A stretch of DNA of 64,000 nucleotides from Marivita sp. S6314 (GCF_023015985.1 NZ_JALKAO010000002.1:434001-498000); one strand, 5' to 3'. Positions 43,574-52,648 are shown, counted from the first letter of the stretch. Notes: generated by a model not told the origin, from the letters alone. Numbers and translations: made by a program.

Positions 43574-44023
43574 ATGAAAGAAAAATCACCCTTCGAACTT
43601 GAAGACTTCATGCCGTATCTGTTGAATCAGGCGGCCGAAAAAACCAGCCTGGAGTTCCAGAAATATTACCGTCTCAAATACGGCATGCTGCGCACCGAAT
43701 GGCGCGTGCTGTTTCATCTGGGGCGCTATGGCGCGCTGACCGCCAAAGCAATTTGCGACCGCGCCGGGCTTCACAAAACCAAGGTCAGTCGTGCGGTGGC
43801 CGCGCTGGAAACCCGGCGGTTCATCCAGCGCAATCGGATGGAACAGGATCGACGTCAGGAAGTGCTGACACTAACCCGCGCGGGGGAAAACGCGTTTGAC
43901 GATCTTGTCGCCGAGGCTGCGCGTTACAACACACGCCTGATGCAGAATTTCAGCGCTGAAGATGCCGAAACTGTGCGTCGGATCCTGTTGCAGATCACCG
44001 CGATGGAGACTGTGCAGCCGTAG
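43574..44023 (+). CDS. MarR-family transcriptional regulator
   Basis: A 149-aa winged-helix regulator. Start at the ATG with TTGGAG 5 bases upstream, giving MKEKSPFELEDFMPYLLNQA; an in-frame start 6 codons earlier lacks a site. Core: LRTEWRVLFHLGRYGALTAK, recognition helix GLHKTKVSRAVAALETRRFI and wing RNRMEQDRRQEVLTLTRAG. MarR proteins of this kind repress divergent aromatic-compound operons until the substrate binds. Its divergent neighbours fit that role. It converges on dctM, with 18 bases between stops. Confidence 0.93.
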   Translation: MKEKSPFELEDFMPYLLNQAAEKTSLEFQKYYRLKYGMLRTEWRVLFHLGRYGALTAKAICDRAGLHKTKVSRAVAALETRRFIQRNRMEQDRRQEVLTLTRAGENAFDDLVAEAARYNTRLMQNFSAEDAETVRRILLQITAMETVQP

Positions 44024-44041
44024 TGCGAAGGTCCCACTCCG

Positions 44042-45349
44042 CTATCCCGATTGTCGGATATTGTCCGGAAGCCACGTGGCAATTTCGGGGAACCAGATCA
44101 GCACAAACACCATCAGGACCATGATCAGGAACATCGGCAAGGCGGCCTTGGTGATGTAGCCCATTTCGTGATGGGTCATGCCTTGCAACACAAACAGGTT
44201 GAACCCGATGGGCGGCGTGATCTGCGCCATCTCGACCACGACAACGACGAAGATACCAAACCAGATCAGGTCGATCCCGGCGTCGCGGACCATCGGTTCG
44301 ACCACCGCCATGGTCAGCACGACCGAGGAAATGCCATCAAGAAACATGCCAAGCACAATGTAGAACACCAGTAGCGCCATCAGCAGTTCGAACCGTGACA
44401 GCTCCCACGCCGCGATCCCGTCCGCCAAAGCGCGCGGCAAGCCGGTGAAGCCCATCGACAGCTTGAGGAAGGCGGCCCCTGCCAAGATCAACGCAATCAT
44501 CGCCGATGTGCGCACCGCCCCCATCAAAGAGGTGCGGAAACTGTCCCAGGACAGGCTGCCCTGAGACGCCGCCAACAGCAGCGCCCCGATGACACCGATG
44601 GCGGACGCCTCGGTTGCCGTGGCATAGCCCAGATACATGGATCCGATCACAACGAAGATCAGGCAGAAGACCGGGATCAGGAATCGCGAATTGCGCACCT
44701 TGTCGGCAAAGCTCATCCCGCGTTCCATGTCCGGGTTCCAATCCTTTGACGTGACGGATGTGATCGCCACATAGGCCATGAACATTCCCGCAAGGATCAG
44801 GCCCGGGAACACCCCTGCAAAGAACAGCTTGGTGATGCTTTCGTTGACGGTGACGCCATAGACGATCAGCGCAAGCGATGGAGGGATCATCAGGCCCAGC
44901 GTAGCCGCCCCCGCCAGGGTGCCAATCACCATCTTCTCGGGGTATTTGCGCGCGCGCAGTTCCGGGATCGACATCTTGCCAACGGTGGTCAGCGTGGCCG
45001 CCGAAGACCCGGACACAGCCGCGAACACCGTACAGGCCACGATATTGGTGTGCACCAGCCCACCGGGCAGACGGGCCAGCCATGGCGACAGGCCTTTGAA
45101 CATGTCTTCGGACAGCCGCGTGCGGTACAGGATCTCTCCCATCCAGATGAACATCGGCAGCGCGGTCAGCGTCCAGCTTGAGGACGACGCCCAGATCGTC
45201 GTGATCATCGCGTCGCCCACGGGACGGGTGGTGAACAATTCCATCCCGACCCACGCAACCCCCATCAGCGCAAGGCCGACCCAGACCCCCGTGCCAAGCA
45301 GGAGAAACAGAACGAACAGGAAGATGATGATGGCATAGAGTTCTGTCAC
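44042..45349 (-). CDS. dctM: TRAP transporter large permease subunit
   Basis: A 435-aa inner-membrane protein with about 11-12 hydrophobic segments, the ion-coupled translocation subunit. Typical sequences: PMFIWMGEILYRTRLSEDMF, FAAVSGSSAATLTTVGKMSI, GTLAGAATLGLMIPPSLALI, and C-terminal EMAQITPPIGFNLFVLQG. Start is GTG at 45349 (MTELYAIIIFLF) four bases after the dctQ stop; an upstream frame extension covers dctQ. Last gene of the dadA-like/dctPQM operon. Confidence 0.95.
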   Translation of the reverse strand: MTELYAIIIFLFVLFLLLGTGVWVGLALMGVAWVGMELFTTRPVGDAMITTIWASSSSWTLTALPMFIWMGEILYRTRLSEDMFKGLSPWLARLPGGLVHTNIVACTVFAAVSGSSAATLTTVGKMSIPELRARKYPEKMVIGTLAGAATLGLMIPPSLALIVYGVTVNESITKLFFAGVFPGLILAGMFMAYVAITSVTSKDWNPDMERGMSFADKVRNSRFLIPVFCLIFVVIGSMYLGYATATEASAIGVIGALLLAASQGSLSWDSFRTSLMGAVRTSAMIALILAGAAFLKLSMGFTGLPRALADGIAAWELSRFELLMALLVFYIVLGMFLDGISSVVLTMAVVEPMVRDAGIDLIWFGIFVVVVVEMAQITPPIGFNLFVLQGMTHHEMGYITKAALPMFLIMVLMVFVLIWFPEIATWLPDNIRQSG

Positions 45350-45353
45350 CGGA

Positions 45354-45875
45354 TCACTCCCCGTGGCTTTCGACGGTATCGCGCACGATGCGGTGCTCCC
45401 CGCGCAGGAACAGGTGCACAAGGTTGTCGAGGAGTGCGATCGTCAGCAACGCCCCGCCGGCCACCATCACGGATTGCGGAATCCAGAGCGGGGCTGCGTC
45501 CTGCCCCTGGCTCACATCGTTAAATTTCCAGGACCAATAGACAAAATAATAAGCGTAATAGGTGAAATACGCCGCAATCGCGGCCGCAAGCCCGAAACAC
45601 CAGACCTCAAGCACCCATTTCGCCCGTTTGGGAACCGCATTGAGCAGGATCGACACACGAATATGCGCGCCCCGCCCCAGCGCATTGGCAAACGCAAAGA
45701 ACGACGCCGCAGCCATCGCGTATCCGGCATAATTGGGCGCTCCGGGAAAGACCTCGCCGGTCCAGCGGGCCAACATCTGCAGCACGATCAGCGACAGGAT
45801 GGAAATGAGGCACAGCGCTGCCAGAACCCCGCTCAGCGCGTAAAGAAAGTCGAGTGTCTTGCGCAGGGCGCTCAT
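45354..45875 (-). CDS. dctQ: TRAP transporter small permease subunit
   Basis: A 173-aa protein with four membrane helices, the DctQ fold. It shows LYALSGVLAALCLISILSLI, the ARWTGEVFPGAPNYAGYAM loop and the characteristic FFAFANALGRGAHIRVSILL. The ATG at 45875 (MSALRKTLD) fits the family length; an in-frame start 14 codons upstream is less likely. It lies between the binding protein and the large permease. Confidence 0.93.
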   Translation of the reverse strand: MSALRKTLDFLYALSGVLAALCLISILSLIVLQMLARWTGEVFPGAPNYAGYAMAAASFFAFANALGRGAHIRVSILLNAVPKRAKWVLEVWCFGLAAAIAAYFTYYAYYFVYWSWKFNDVSQGQDAAPLWIPQSVMVAGGALLTIALLDNLVHLFLRGEHRIVRDTVESHGE

Positions 45876-45941
45876 GGGATTCGCCTTTTGTATAGACATG
45901 CAAAAAGGGCAGCCCACCCGAGTGGACCGCCCCGCTTGACC

Positions 45942-46928
45942 TTACTCCGCGTTATACGCGTCGAGGATGGCCTGACCGGCATCCCCCGCGGCTTCAAGCC
46001 ATTCGGCGCTCATCGTCTCGCCAACAGCCTTAAGCTCGTCCATCAACTGATCCGATGCGCGGCCAACGCTCATACCGCCAGCGGCCAGCCCGGCCATGGT
46101 AAAGCCTGTGTATTCCTTGGCCCGCCATGTGCCCGCATATTCCGCCATCCGCGCGCAGGCGTTGATGACGTTCTTGTTGGCGTCCGACACGCCTGCCCAT
46201 GTGTCCGAATTGACCATGATATAGTTGCGCGGCAGCCAGGCATCGACTTCGTAGAAATAGTTCAGGCTTTCCCAGACCTTGCGGTCATATCCGGTGGCCC
46301 CTGACGAAATCATCGAATCCGCGACACCGGTGGCAAAGGCCTGACTGATCTCGGCGGCCTCGATCGTGACCGGCAACATGCCCGTCAGTTCAGCCATGCG
46401 CGACGTGGCGTTGTTATAGGCGCGGAATTTGAGCCCTTCCATATCGGCGACCGAGTTAACCTCGTCCCGGAAGTACAGCCCCTGCGGCGGCCACGGTACG
46501 GAATAAAGCAGCGTCAGGTTCTGTTCGGCCAGCACCTCTTCCACTGCAGGTTTTGCCGCTTCATACAGCTTGTCATGCTCGTCAAAGGACGACACGAGGA
46601 AAGGGACGGAATCCCACCCGAAAATCGCGCTTTCATTCTGGTGACCAGACAGCAGACGCTCACCAATCGGGACTTGCCCCGTCTGAATGGCGCGCTTGAT
46701 ATCGGCACCCGCAAACAGGGACCCGCCGGGATGGGTCGTGATCTCGATCTCGCCGCCAGTGCCGGTGGTCACGCATTGAGCAAATTCTGCACCGGTGACC
46801 GAATGGAAATTGGACCCGGAATACGCCATCGGCATATCCCACTTTTCCGCAGCAACCGCAGGCAGGGCGGTCAGCGCGACGGCCCCGGCAATGACGCCGG
46901 TGGCGACCGTGTTTTTCAATGATGTCAT
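45942..46928 (-). CDS. dctP: TRAP transporter periplasmic substrate-binding protein
   Basis: A 328-aa secreted ligand-binding protein. Signal peptide MTSLKNTVATGVIAGAVALT ending near AVAAEKW. The DctP-type signature is present: LKFRAYNNATSRMAELTGML with the carboxylate-contacting Arg, then VADSMISSGATGYDRKVWES and YFYEVDAWLPRNYIMVN. GGGAGACAC precedes the ATG at 46928. The ligand is probably an organic or amino acid given the adjacent D-amino-acid-dehydrogenase-like enzyme and racemase-like gene (inference). Confidence 0.94.
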   Translation of the reverse strand: MTSLKNTVATGVIAGAVALTALPAVAAEKWDMPMAYSGSNFHSVTGAEFAQCVTTGTGGEIEITTHPGGSLFAGADIKRAIQTGQVPIGERLLSGHQNESAIFGWDSVPFLVSSFDEHDKLYEAAKPAVEEVLAEQNLTLLYSVPWPPQGLYFRDEVNSVADMEGLKFRAYNNATSRMAELTGMLPVTIEAAEISQAFATGVADSMISSGATGYDRKVWESLNYFYEVDAWLPRNYIMVNSDTWAGVSDANKNVINACARMAEYAGTWRAKEYTGFTMAGLAAGGMSVGRASDQLMDELKAVGETMSAEWLEAAGDAGQAILDAYNAE

Positions 46929-46972
46929 GAGTGTCTCCCTTAGATGTTGGACTTTTTTGGTTTTTTTGTGGC

Positions 46973-48211
46973 TCAAGCGAAACGCGTTGGGGCATATGGA
47001 GTCAAGTCAAGGTTTGGCCTTTGTCCCGAAATAAGCTGCGCCAGTATGCGTCCCGTCTTGGGTCCTCCGGTCAGGCCGATGTGATGATGACCGAACCCGG
47101 CATAGACGCCCGTGTTTCTGATTTGCCCGATTAGTGGCAAACTGTCGGACGGCGCAGGACGGTGGCCCTGCCATTCGATTTCATCGTCCCATGTCAGGTT
47201 TGGAAATGCTGCTTTGGTCTGTCTGCGCAACAGGTCGAACGGCGCTTTGGACGGCGCGGCGTCCAGCCCCCCGAACTCTACGATCCCGGCACAGCGTAGC
47301 CCTTCGGCCATCGGTGTCGCGACAAACTTGCCCGACGCGATCATCACCGGATGAGACGGCCCGCCCTGCGCATTTTTGAAGACGATGTGATAGCCACGCT
47401 CTGTTTCAAGCGGCACGTCGATACCCAGCTTTTTCATCAGCGGTTTCGACCATGCCCCGGTGGCCAACACCAGTTCCGTGCACGCAAACCGCCCCTGATC
47501 CGTATCAACAGCGCTGACCGCGCCGTCGGTCAGCACGACATCCTTGACGTCAGCGACGACAGTTGTGCCGCCCAGCGCCTCGAACTCCGCGCCAAGGGCG
47601 GCGACGTAACCGCCAGGATCCGTGATGTACCCATGATTGCCCATCGTGGCAAAGAACCCCACCTCCGGTCCGAAATTCGGCTCAAACGCCCGGGCCTCGT
47701 CCCCTTCGCGCAAGGTGGGTTCAAACCCGTGCCGCACGCGAATGGCCCAGCTATAGGCATCTGCATCGAACGCGGCACGTGACGCGTATGCATAGCTGTA
47801 CAGGCTTTCGACCACCCATGATGTGGCGCGTGTGTTCTTTGAAAGGCTTAGATGCTGGTCCACGGCATCGGTCACAATCGGGGCCACCCCATCCGCAATG
47901 CGCTGCATGTCTGCATCATTGGCATTTCCGAGGTATTTCAACAGCCACGGTGTCAGCTTAGGCAAGTACCCCCATTTCAGGAACAGCGGATAGTCCAGGT
48001 TCAGCAACATTCCCGGTGCCTTGGTCAGCAATCCCGGTCCGGTCACCGGCACCATCGCGCAGGCTGCAAGCACACCGCCATTGCCATGCGACGTGCCCTT
48101 GCCCCATCCCAGACGATCAATCACCGTAACAGCGATCCCCTGTCGGCGCAGCCAGATGCCGGTGCTGACACCCACGATCCCACCACCGATCACAACCACA
48201 TGTTGCGGCAA
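46973..48211 (-). CDS. FAD-dependent D-amino-acid-dehydrogenase-like oxidoreductase
   Basis: A 412-aa DAO-fold flavoprotein (DadA-like). Nucleotide motif HVVVIGGGIVGVSTGIWLRR at the N-terminus, GWGKGTSHGNGGVLAACAMV, and C-terminal SLPLIGQIRNTGVYAGFGHH. I start at a TTG (48209-48211) because AGGAGG stands 7 bases in front and the motif begins at once; there is no ATG in that position. Known relatives oxidise D-amino acids to keto acids, feeding electrons to quinone. It heads the TRAP operon. Confidence 0.87.
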   Translation of the reverse strand: MPQHVVVIGGGIVGVSTGIWLRRQGIAVTVIDRLGWGKGTSHGNGGVLAACAMVPVTGPGLLTKAPGMLLNLDYPLFLKWGYLPKLTPWLLKYLGNANDADMQRIADGVAPIVTDAVDQHLSLSKNTRATSWVVESLYSYAYASRAAFDADAYSWAIRVRHGFEPTLREGDEARAFEPNFGPEVGFFATMGNHGYITDPGGYVAALGAEFEALGGTTVVADVKDVVLTDGAVSAVDTDQGRFACTELVLATGAWSKPLMKKLGIDVPLETERGYHIVFKNAQGGPSHPVMIASGKFVATPMAEGLRCAGIVEFGGLDAAPSKAPFDLLRRQTKAAFPNLTWDDEIEWQGHRPAPSDSLPLIGQIRNTGVYAGFGHHHIGLTGGPKTGRILAQLISGQRPNLDLTPYAPTRFA

Positions 48212-48277
48212 TGCCTGCCTCCTGAAACCTGTTGTCCTGTTGACGCAGGGCGTCATCGCACCCACGCACGGCGGCAC

Positions 48278-48306
48278 GTTGCACGGGAAGAGGTGCGGTG
48301 TGCAAC
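48278..48306. promoter_or_regulatory. Candidate operator in the divergent region
   Basis: GTTGCAC (48278-48284) and GTGCAAC (48300-48306) are a perfect 7-bp inverted pair with centres 22 bp apart, two helical turns, in the 165-base gap between the oxidoreductase and racemase-like genes. Confidence 0.4.
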
Positions 48307-48317
48307 AGGGAATCGCA

Positions 48318-48368
48318 ATGCGTCGTCCCTGCCATGACCACTTGAATGCAATGGGGTTTCAGGTCTAG
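48318..48368 (+). CDS. Possible 16-codon upstream leader frame
   Basis: MRRPCHDHLNAMGFQV, ATG at 48318 with CAGGGA about 7 bases before, TAG ending 8 bases before the racemase-like start. The racemase-like gene itself has no good ribosome-binding site close to its ATG, so reinitiation after this frame is plausible. Tentative. Confidence 0.3.
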   Translation: MRRPCHDHLNAMGFQV

Positions 48369-48376
48369 CTGAACCC

Positions 48377-49075
48377 ATGACGGATCATCCGCGCCTTGGC
48401 ATTCTGATGCTTGATACTTCGTTTCCGCGTATCCCCGGTGATGTCGGAAACCCGGACAGCTTTGACTTTCCGGTGACCTATCGCCGCGTGCCCGGCGCAA
48501 CGCCTGAAGCCGTTGTGGAAGGCGACAGCCGGCGCTGGATTGACGCGTTTATTCGCGAAGGCACCGCGTTGGTGCAATCGGGATGTACGGGTCTGGCCAC
48601 AACCTGCGGGTTCCTGACCCTTGTCCGGTCCGATATTGCAACCGCCTGCGGTGTCCCGGTGGCCTCGTCCTCGCTGGAACAGATCCCCTTGCTTGCCACG
48701 CTCTTGCCGCAGGATCGCACGGTCGGCATCCTCACGATCTCGCGCGCGTCGCTAACGGGCGCGCATCTGGCGGCCGCGCAAGTCCCCCAAGGGGTGCCGA
48801 TCGAGGGAATGGACGGCAGCCATTTCGCCACAACGATCCTGCGCAACGCCCCCGACCTTGATATCGCACGCGCCCGAGACGAGATGATCACCGCCGCGAA
48901 ACGCCTGTGCCACGATCACCCGTACGTGGCGGCCATTGTTCTGGAATGTACCAACATGCCGCCTTACGCCGCCGACATCGCGCGCGCCACTGGCCGCCCG
49001 GTGTATTCGATCCTGAGCTACCTCAACTGGTTCCACAACGGCCTGCAGCCCGCGCGATACGCCGGGTCAGAGTAA
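48377..49075 (+). CDS. Aspartate/glutamate/hydantoin-racemase-like protein
   Basis: A 232-aa protein of the Asp/Glu/hydantoin racemase superfamily. The two catalytic-type cysteines are present: Cys77 in GLATTCGFLTL and Cys191 in VLECTNMPPYA. It starts MTDHPRLGILMLDTSFPRIP. With the divergent D-amino-acid-dehydrogenase-like enzyme and TRAP transporter it would interconvert L and D forms of a substrate before oxidation (inference). The specific substrate is unknown. Confidence 0.87.
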   Translation: MTDHPRLGILMLDTSFPRIPGDVGNPDSFDFPVTYRRVPGATPEAVVEGDSRRWIDAFIREGTALVQSGCTGLATTCGFLTLVRSDIATACGVPVASSSLEQIPLLATLLPQDRTVGILTISRASLTGAHLAAAQVPQGVPIEGMDGSHFATTILRNAPDLDIARARDEMITAAKRLCHDHPYVAAIVLECTNMPPYAADIARATGRPVYSILSYLNWFHNGLQPARYAGSE

Positions 49076-49104
49076 TGTTGCATTTTCGGCCTTAAAAATT
49101 GGAA

Positions 49105-49181
49105 TGGCGATCCCTGAAGGACTCGAACCCTCAACCTGCTGATTAGAAGTCAGCTGCTCTATCCAGTTGAGCTAAGGGACC
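49105..49181 (-). tRNA. tRNA-Arg (anticodon TCT)
   Basis: Read on the minus strand, acceptor GGTCCCT pairs with AGGGATC (one G-T wobble), D-arm TAGCTCAACTGGATAGAGCA, anticodon stem GCTGA/TCAGC around loop CTTCTAA giving anticodon TCT, and T-arm GAGGGTTCGAGTCCTTC. The 3' CCA is encoded (49105-49107). Length 77 with CCA. No integrase or attachment-site duplication is seen beside it. A T-run follows on the minus strand (49094-49100 region). Confidence 0.95.
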
Positions 49182-49227
49182 GCTGTCCTTGGTTTTGCAG
49201 ACTTTCGCACCGCAGGGCAAGGTACCC

Positions 49228-49689
49228 TCAAAGCGATCTTGTCATAAAAACGCTGTACGGGTCTTCGACGTAGTCCCCGAACGGCGGGCAGTAGGAAAAG
49301 CCATGCCGTTCGTACAAGCGCCGAGCCGGGGCAAAGACATCTTCGGACCCGGTTTCAAGGCTGACCTGCCGCAAGCCCAGCGTGCGGGCTTCGTCGAGCA
49401 ACTTCAGCACCAGTGCAGAGCCGATGCCTTTTCCGCGCATTTCTGACTTGGTGTGCATGGATTTCAATTCACCGTGGGTGTCATCAAGCGGCTTGATGGC
49501 CCCCATACCCAAGGTGTCCGCCCCCTCTTTCAGCACGAACACGGCTGCGCCGGCCGCAAACAGATCGTCTGCCCCCATCGCGTGACAGCTTTCCGCCGGT
49601 GACTGGGAACTCATGGCCTGCAAATGACGCGTGACCAAATCCAGTACATCTGGTCCCGGCGTGTTAACCCGCTCAATCTGAAACGACAT
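49228..49689 (-). CDS. GNAT-family N-acetyltransferase
   Basis: A 153-aa acyl-CoA-dependent acetyltransferase. Motif A is clear: KSMHTKSEMRGKGIGSALVL with the R/Q-x-x-G-x-G/A pyrophosphate loop, and motif B near LYERHGFSYCPPFGDYVEDP. The sequence resembles YhbS/PaiA-like small GNATs; the acceptor is unknown. Its ATG lies directly against the stop of the complex I subunit gene, so the two are co-transcribed. Confidence 0.92.
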   Translation of the reverse strand: MSFQIERVNTPGPDVLDLVTRHLQAMSSQSPAESCHAMGADDLFAAGAAVFVLKEGADTLGMGAIKPLDDTHGELKSMHTKSEMRGKGIGSALVLKLLDEARTLGLRQVSLETGSEDVFAPARRLYERHGFSYCPPFGDYVEDPYSVFMTRSL

Positions 49690-50001
49690 TTAATGCGTCC
49701 AGGCACCCTTGCGGTCGACCGCAAAGTTTTCCGCATAACCGCGCGCCCGGATATTGGGCTTGCGCTTGTTTGGCGCAAACTGAACCACCTCGATGCCGTG
49801 TTCCTTGGCATAAGCTTTGGCCGCGTCCAGCGTGTCGAATTTCAACCGGACCTGGCTTTGCGTGTCCGACGACGACGTCCAGCCCATCAGCGGATCAATT
49901 TCGCGCGCGGATTTCGGCGCAAATTCAAGCACCCAGTGTTTCGTCTTTGCCGTACCAGACGACATGGCGGTTTTCGACGGTTGGTAAATTCGTGCGCGCA
50001 T
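49690..50001 (-). CDS. Complex I accessory subunit, NDUFS4-like (ETC_C1 family)
   Basis: A 103-aa protein homologous to the mitochondrial 18-kDa NDUFS4 subunit, found in alphaproteobacteria. It has [48 protein letters not shown] and the C-terminal [17 protein letters not shown]. It stabilises the NADH-binding arm of complex I. I chose the ATG at 50001, where the family begins; an upstream frame extension of 19 codons lacks homology. It lies outside any nuo operon in this window. Confidence 0.92.
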   Translation of the reverse strand: MRARIYQPSKTAMSSGTAKTKHWVLEFAPKSAREIDPLMGWTSSSDTQSQVRLKFDTLDAAKAYAKEHGIEVVQFAPNKRKPNIRARGYAENFAVDRKGAWTH

Positions 50002-50226
50002 GATCTTCACCCGTAAATCAGTTGCCGCAGATATGCGGAAAAACACCCGGCTGCGCAAGCGTTACAACGGCTTTGAATTGTCGCAGCATCGAAAGGAATT
50101 CGTACAAGCAGGGTGCCACGTCCCTACGAGTCGCGGGGAGCGAGGGGTGGGTGTGTGCGACCCGAAAATCCCTGGCACCAACTGCTTGCAAATTAAAGGT
50201 ACCCGGTAAATGCAGCTTTGGAAATG
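50002..50226. other. Gene-poor intergenic stretch
   Basis: The promoter-side half of the 419-base gap between the complex I subunit gene and uvrB. I looked for tRNA, 4.5S, 6S and tmRNA signatures and protein frames with ribosome-binding sites and found none that hold. A short ncRNA cannot be excluded. Confidence 0.4.
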
Positions 50227-50246
50227 AAAAAACGGGCCTTGCCCGG
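50227..50246 (-). terminator. Minus-strand rho-independent terminator
   Basis: Read on the minus strand: CGGGC-AAG-GCCCG followed by TTTTTT (50232 down to 50227). A short 5-bp GC stem with a good T-run. It ends a minus-strand transcript whose only candidate coding content is the 22-codon frame just upstream. Confidence 0.6.
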
Positions 50247-50290
50247 CTCATGGCAGATTGGTCGCACCTTTCGGGGCGTAACCTGCTGTT

Positions 50291-50359
50291 TCAATGCGCG
50301 TTTCCCGCCGGGTTTCTTGGATCAGACAAGCGGTTGCAATTACCGCCAATACACATCAT
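50291..50359 (-). CDS. Candidate 22-aa cysteine-containing peptide
   Basis: A frame of 22 codons, MMCIGGNCNRLSDPRNPAGN-AH, on the minus strand opposite the uvrB leader. AGGAAGGAGG (50366-50375) stands 6 bases before the first ATG, one of the best ribosome-binding sites in the window. A terminator begins 45 bases after the stop. The Cys-x4-Cys spacing is noteworthy for such a small peptide. It could be a leader peptide, a regulatory small protein or the coding part of a dual-function sRNA. Not recognised. Confidence 0.45.
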   Translation of the reverse strand: MMCIGGNCNRLSDPRNPAGNAH

Positions 50360-50420
50360 TTTTGGCCTCCTTCCTGTGTGTGTAATCCGTTGTTCCCCTC
50401 TCGATTCTGTGCGGTGATGT

Positions 50421-52604
50421 ATGTCCGATATCCAAATCCTCCATTCCCCGGCGCCGGATGTGCGCGGCCGCGAAAAGCTCGAAGGGGGCATTCGCTTTCG
50501 GATGGCGACCGATTTTGAACCGGCTGGGGATCAACCGACTGCAATCAAAGAGCTTTCAGCCGGGGTGATAGACGGTGAGCGCGACCAGGTTCTGCTGGGT
50601 GCGACCGGAACCGGCAAGACCTTCACCATGGCCAAGGTGATCGAGGAAACGCAGCGGCCTGCCATTATCCTTGCGCCGAACAAGACCTTGGCAGCCCAGC
50701 TTTACGGAGAATTCAAGGGATTCTTCCCGGACAACGCGGTCGAATACTTCGTGAGCTACTACGATTACTACCAGCCCGAAGCCTACGTGCCGCGGTCCGA
50801 CACCTATATCGAAAAAGAATCGCAGATTAACGAACAGATCGACCGTATGCGCCACTCGGCGACACGCGCCCTGCTGGAACGCGACGACGTGATCATCGTC
50901 GCCTCGGTGTCGTGCATCTACGGTATCGGGTCTGTCGAAACCTACGGCGCGATGACGCAGGATTTGCATGTCGGCAAGGAGTACGACCAGCGCAAGGTCA
51001 TGGCCGATCTGGTGGCCCAGCAATACCGCCGCAATGACCAGGCCTTCCAACGCGGATCGTTCCGGGTGCGCGGCGACAGCCTTGAGATCTTCCCGGCTCA
51101 CCTGGAAGATCGTGCGTGGAAACTGTCGTTCTTCGGCGAGGAACTGGAAAGCATCACGGAGTTCGACCCGCTCACCGGAGAGAAGACCGACACATTCGAG
51201 CGCATTCGCGTCTACGCCAATTCGCATTACGTCACGCCGAAACCGACGATGCAGCAAGCCATGATCGGCATCAAGAAAGAGCTGCGACACAGGCTCGACC
51301 AATTGGTTGGCGAGGGCAAACTGCTGGAAGCGCAGCGGTTGGAGCAGCGGACGAATTTCGATCTGGAGATGCTTGAGGCCACTGGCGTCTGCAACGGGAT
51401 CGAGAACTATTCGCGTTACCTCACGGGCCGCGCGCCGGGGGAACCGCCCCCCACCCTGTTCGAATTCATCCCAGACCACGCGATTGTCTTCGCCGATGAA
51501 AGCCACGTGTCGGTCCCGCAAATCGGCGGCATGTACAAGGGCGACTTCCGCCGCAAGATGACGTTGGCTGAACATGGGTTCCGCCTGCCGTCCTGCATGG
51601 ACAACCGCCCCTTGAAGTTCGAGGAATGGGACGCGATGCGCCCGCAATCGGTGTTTGTCTCGGCAACCCCGGCAAAGTGGGAAATCGAACAGACGGGCGG
51701 TGTGTTTGTCGAACAGGTGATCCGCCCGACGGGTTTGTTGGACCCCGAAGTCGAAATCCGCCCTGTCGAGATGCAGGTCGATGACCTTTTGGACGAAGTC
51801 CGGCGCGTCACGGCGGACGGTTACCGGACATTGGTCACCACCTTGACCAAACGCATGGCCGAAGACCTGACCGAATACATGCACGAGCAGGGCATCAAGG
51901 TGCGCTACATGCATTCGGACATCGACACGATCGAGCGGATCGAAATCCTGCGGGATCTGCGATTGGGCGCGTTTGATGTGCTGATCGGGATCAACCTGCT
52001 GCGCGAGGGTCTCGATATCCCGGAATGCGGGCTTGTTGCTATTCTGGACGCGGACAAGGAGGGCTTTCTGCGGTCCGAAACGTCACTTGTGCAAACCATC
52101 GGCCGCGCCGCGCGAAATGCGGATGGCCGCGTGATCATGTACGCGGATCGCATCACCGGATCGATGGAACGCGCTTTGAACGAAACGAACCGGCGTCGCG
52201 CCAAGCAGATTGCCTATAACGAAGAACACGGCATCACCCCCGAGACGGTGAAGAAAAACGTCGAGGATATTCTGGCGGGGCTGTATAAAGGCGACGTGGA
52301 CATGAACCGCGTCACAGCCAAGGTCGATGACAAATTGCAGGGATCGAACCTGCAAGCGGTTCTGGACGGGTTGCGCGCTGACATGCGCAAGGCCGCAGAA
52401 AATCTTGAATTTGAAGAGGCCGCACGCCTGCGAGACGAAGTCAAACGGCTGGAGGCGGTGGATCTGGCTATCGCGGATGATCCACTTGCCCGTCAGTCAG
52501 CAGTAGACGCCGCAGCCGACGCGGCAGTCAAATCATCCGGCCGGTCTACGGCAGGACGTCCAGGGCAACGCGGCGGGAATGTGAAGCGGCGTAAAAAACG
52601 GTAA
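50421..52604 (+). CDS. uvrB: Excinuclease ABC subunit B
   Basis: The damage-verifying helicase-like subunit of nucleotide excision repair, 727 aa, about 50 longer than E. coli UvrB at its two ends. Walker [11 protein letters not shown] (60-69), the beta-hairpin region [20 protein letters not shown], Walker B-type [16 protein letters not shown] near 358, helicase motif [21 protein letters not shown], and the C-terminal UvrC-binding UVR domain [20 protein letters not shown]. The basic tail ends KRRKKR. A SOS box was not apparent in the 5' region. Confidence 0.97.
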   Translation: MSDIQILHSPAPDVRGREKLEGGIRFRMATDFEPAGDQPTAIKELSAGVIDGERDQVLLGATGTGKTFTMAKVIEETQRPAIILAPNKTLAAQLYGEFKGFFPDNAVEYFVSYYDYYQPEAYVPRSDTYIEKESQINEQIDRMRHSATRALLERDDVIIVASVSCIYGIGSVETYGAMTQDLHVGKEYDQRKVMADLVAQQYRRNDQAFQRGSFRVRGDSLEIFPAHLEDRAWKLSFFGEELESITEFDPLTGEKTDTFERIRVYANSHYVTPKPTMQQAMIGIKKELRHRLDQLVGEGKLLEAQRLEQRTNFDLEMLEATGVCNGIENYSRYLTGRAPGEPPPTLFEFIPDHAIVFADESHVSVPQIGGMYKGDFRRKMTLAEHGFRLPSCMDNRPLKFEEWDAMRPQSVFVSATPAKWEIEQTGGVFVEQVIRPTGLLDPEVEIRPVEMQVDDLLDEVRRVTADGYRTLVTTLTKRMAEDLTEYMHEQGIKVRYMHSDIDTIERIEILRDLRLGAFDVLIGINLLREGLDIPECGLVAILDADKEGFLRSETSLVQTIGRAARNADGRVIMYADRITGSMERALNETNRRRAKQIAYNEEHGITPETVKKNVEDILAGLYKGDVDMNRVTAKVDDKLQGSNLQAVLDGLRADMRKAAENLEFEEAARLRDEVKRLEAVDLAIADDPLARQSAVDAAADAAVKSSGRSTAGRPGQRGGNVKRRKKR

Positions 52605-52621
52605 ATTGTGCGGGGAGAAAG

Positions 52622-52648
52622 GTCCGCAGGAAAGTTTGCCCTGCGGAC
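52622..52648. terminator. Stem-loop between uvrB and the 24-aa lipoprotein gene
   Basis: GTCCGCAGG (52622-52630), 9-base loop, CCTGCGGAC (52640-52648). A perfect 9-bp stem between convergent genes, but followed by only a weak T-tract on the minus strand and none on the plus strand. Probably a bidirectional stop or mRNA end-protecting hairpin. Confidence 0.6.

Noticed and set aside
49105-49181. tRNA-Arg as the attachment site of an integrated element
   Set aside because: Both flanks hold ordinary chromosomal genes; no integrase and no duplicated tRNA 3' end were seen.
50002-50226. Possible 6S, 4.5S or other structural RNA before uvrB
   Set aside because: No conserved core of these RNAs could be recognised; the stretch is left as unassigned.
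50556-51914. A 452-codon minus-strand frame opposite uvrB
   Set aside because: Antisense to invariant UvrB motifs and without a ribosome-binding site.
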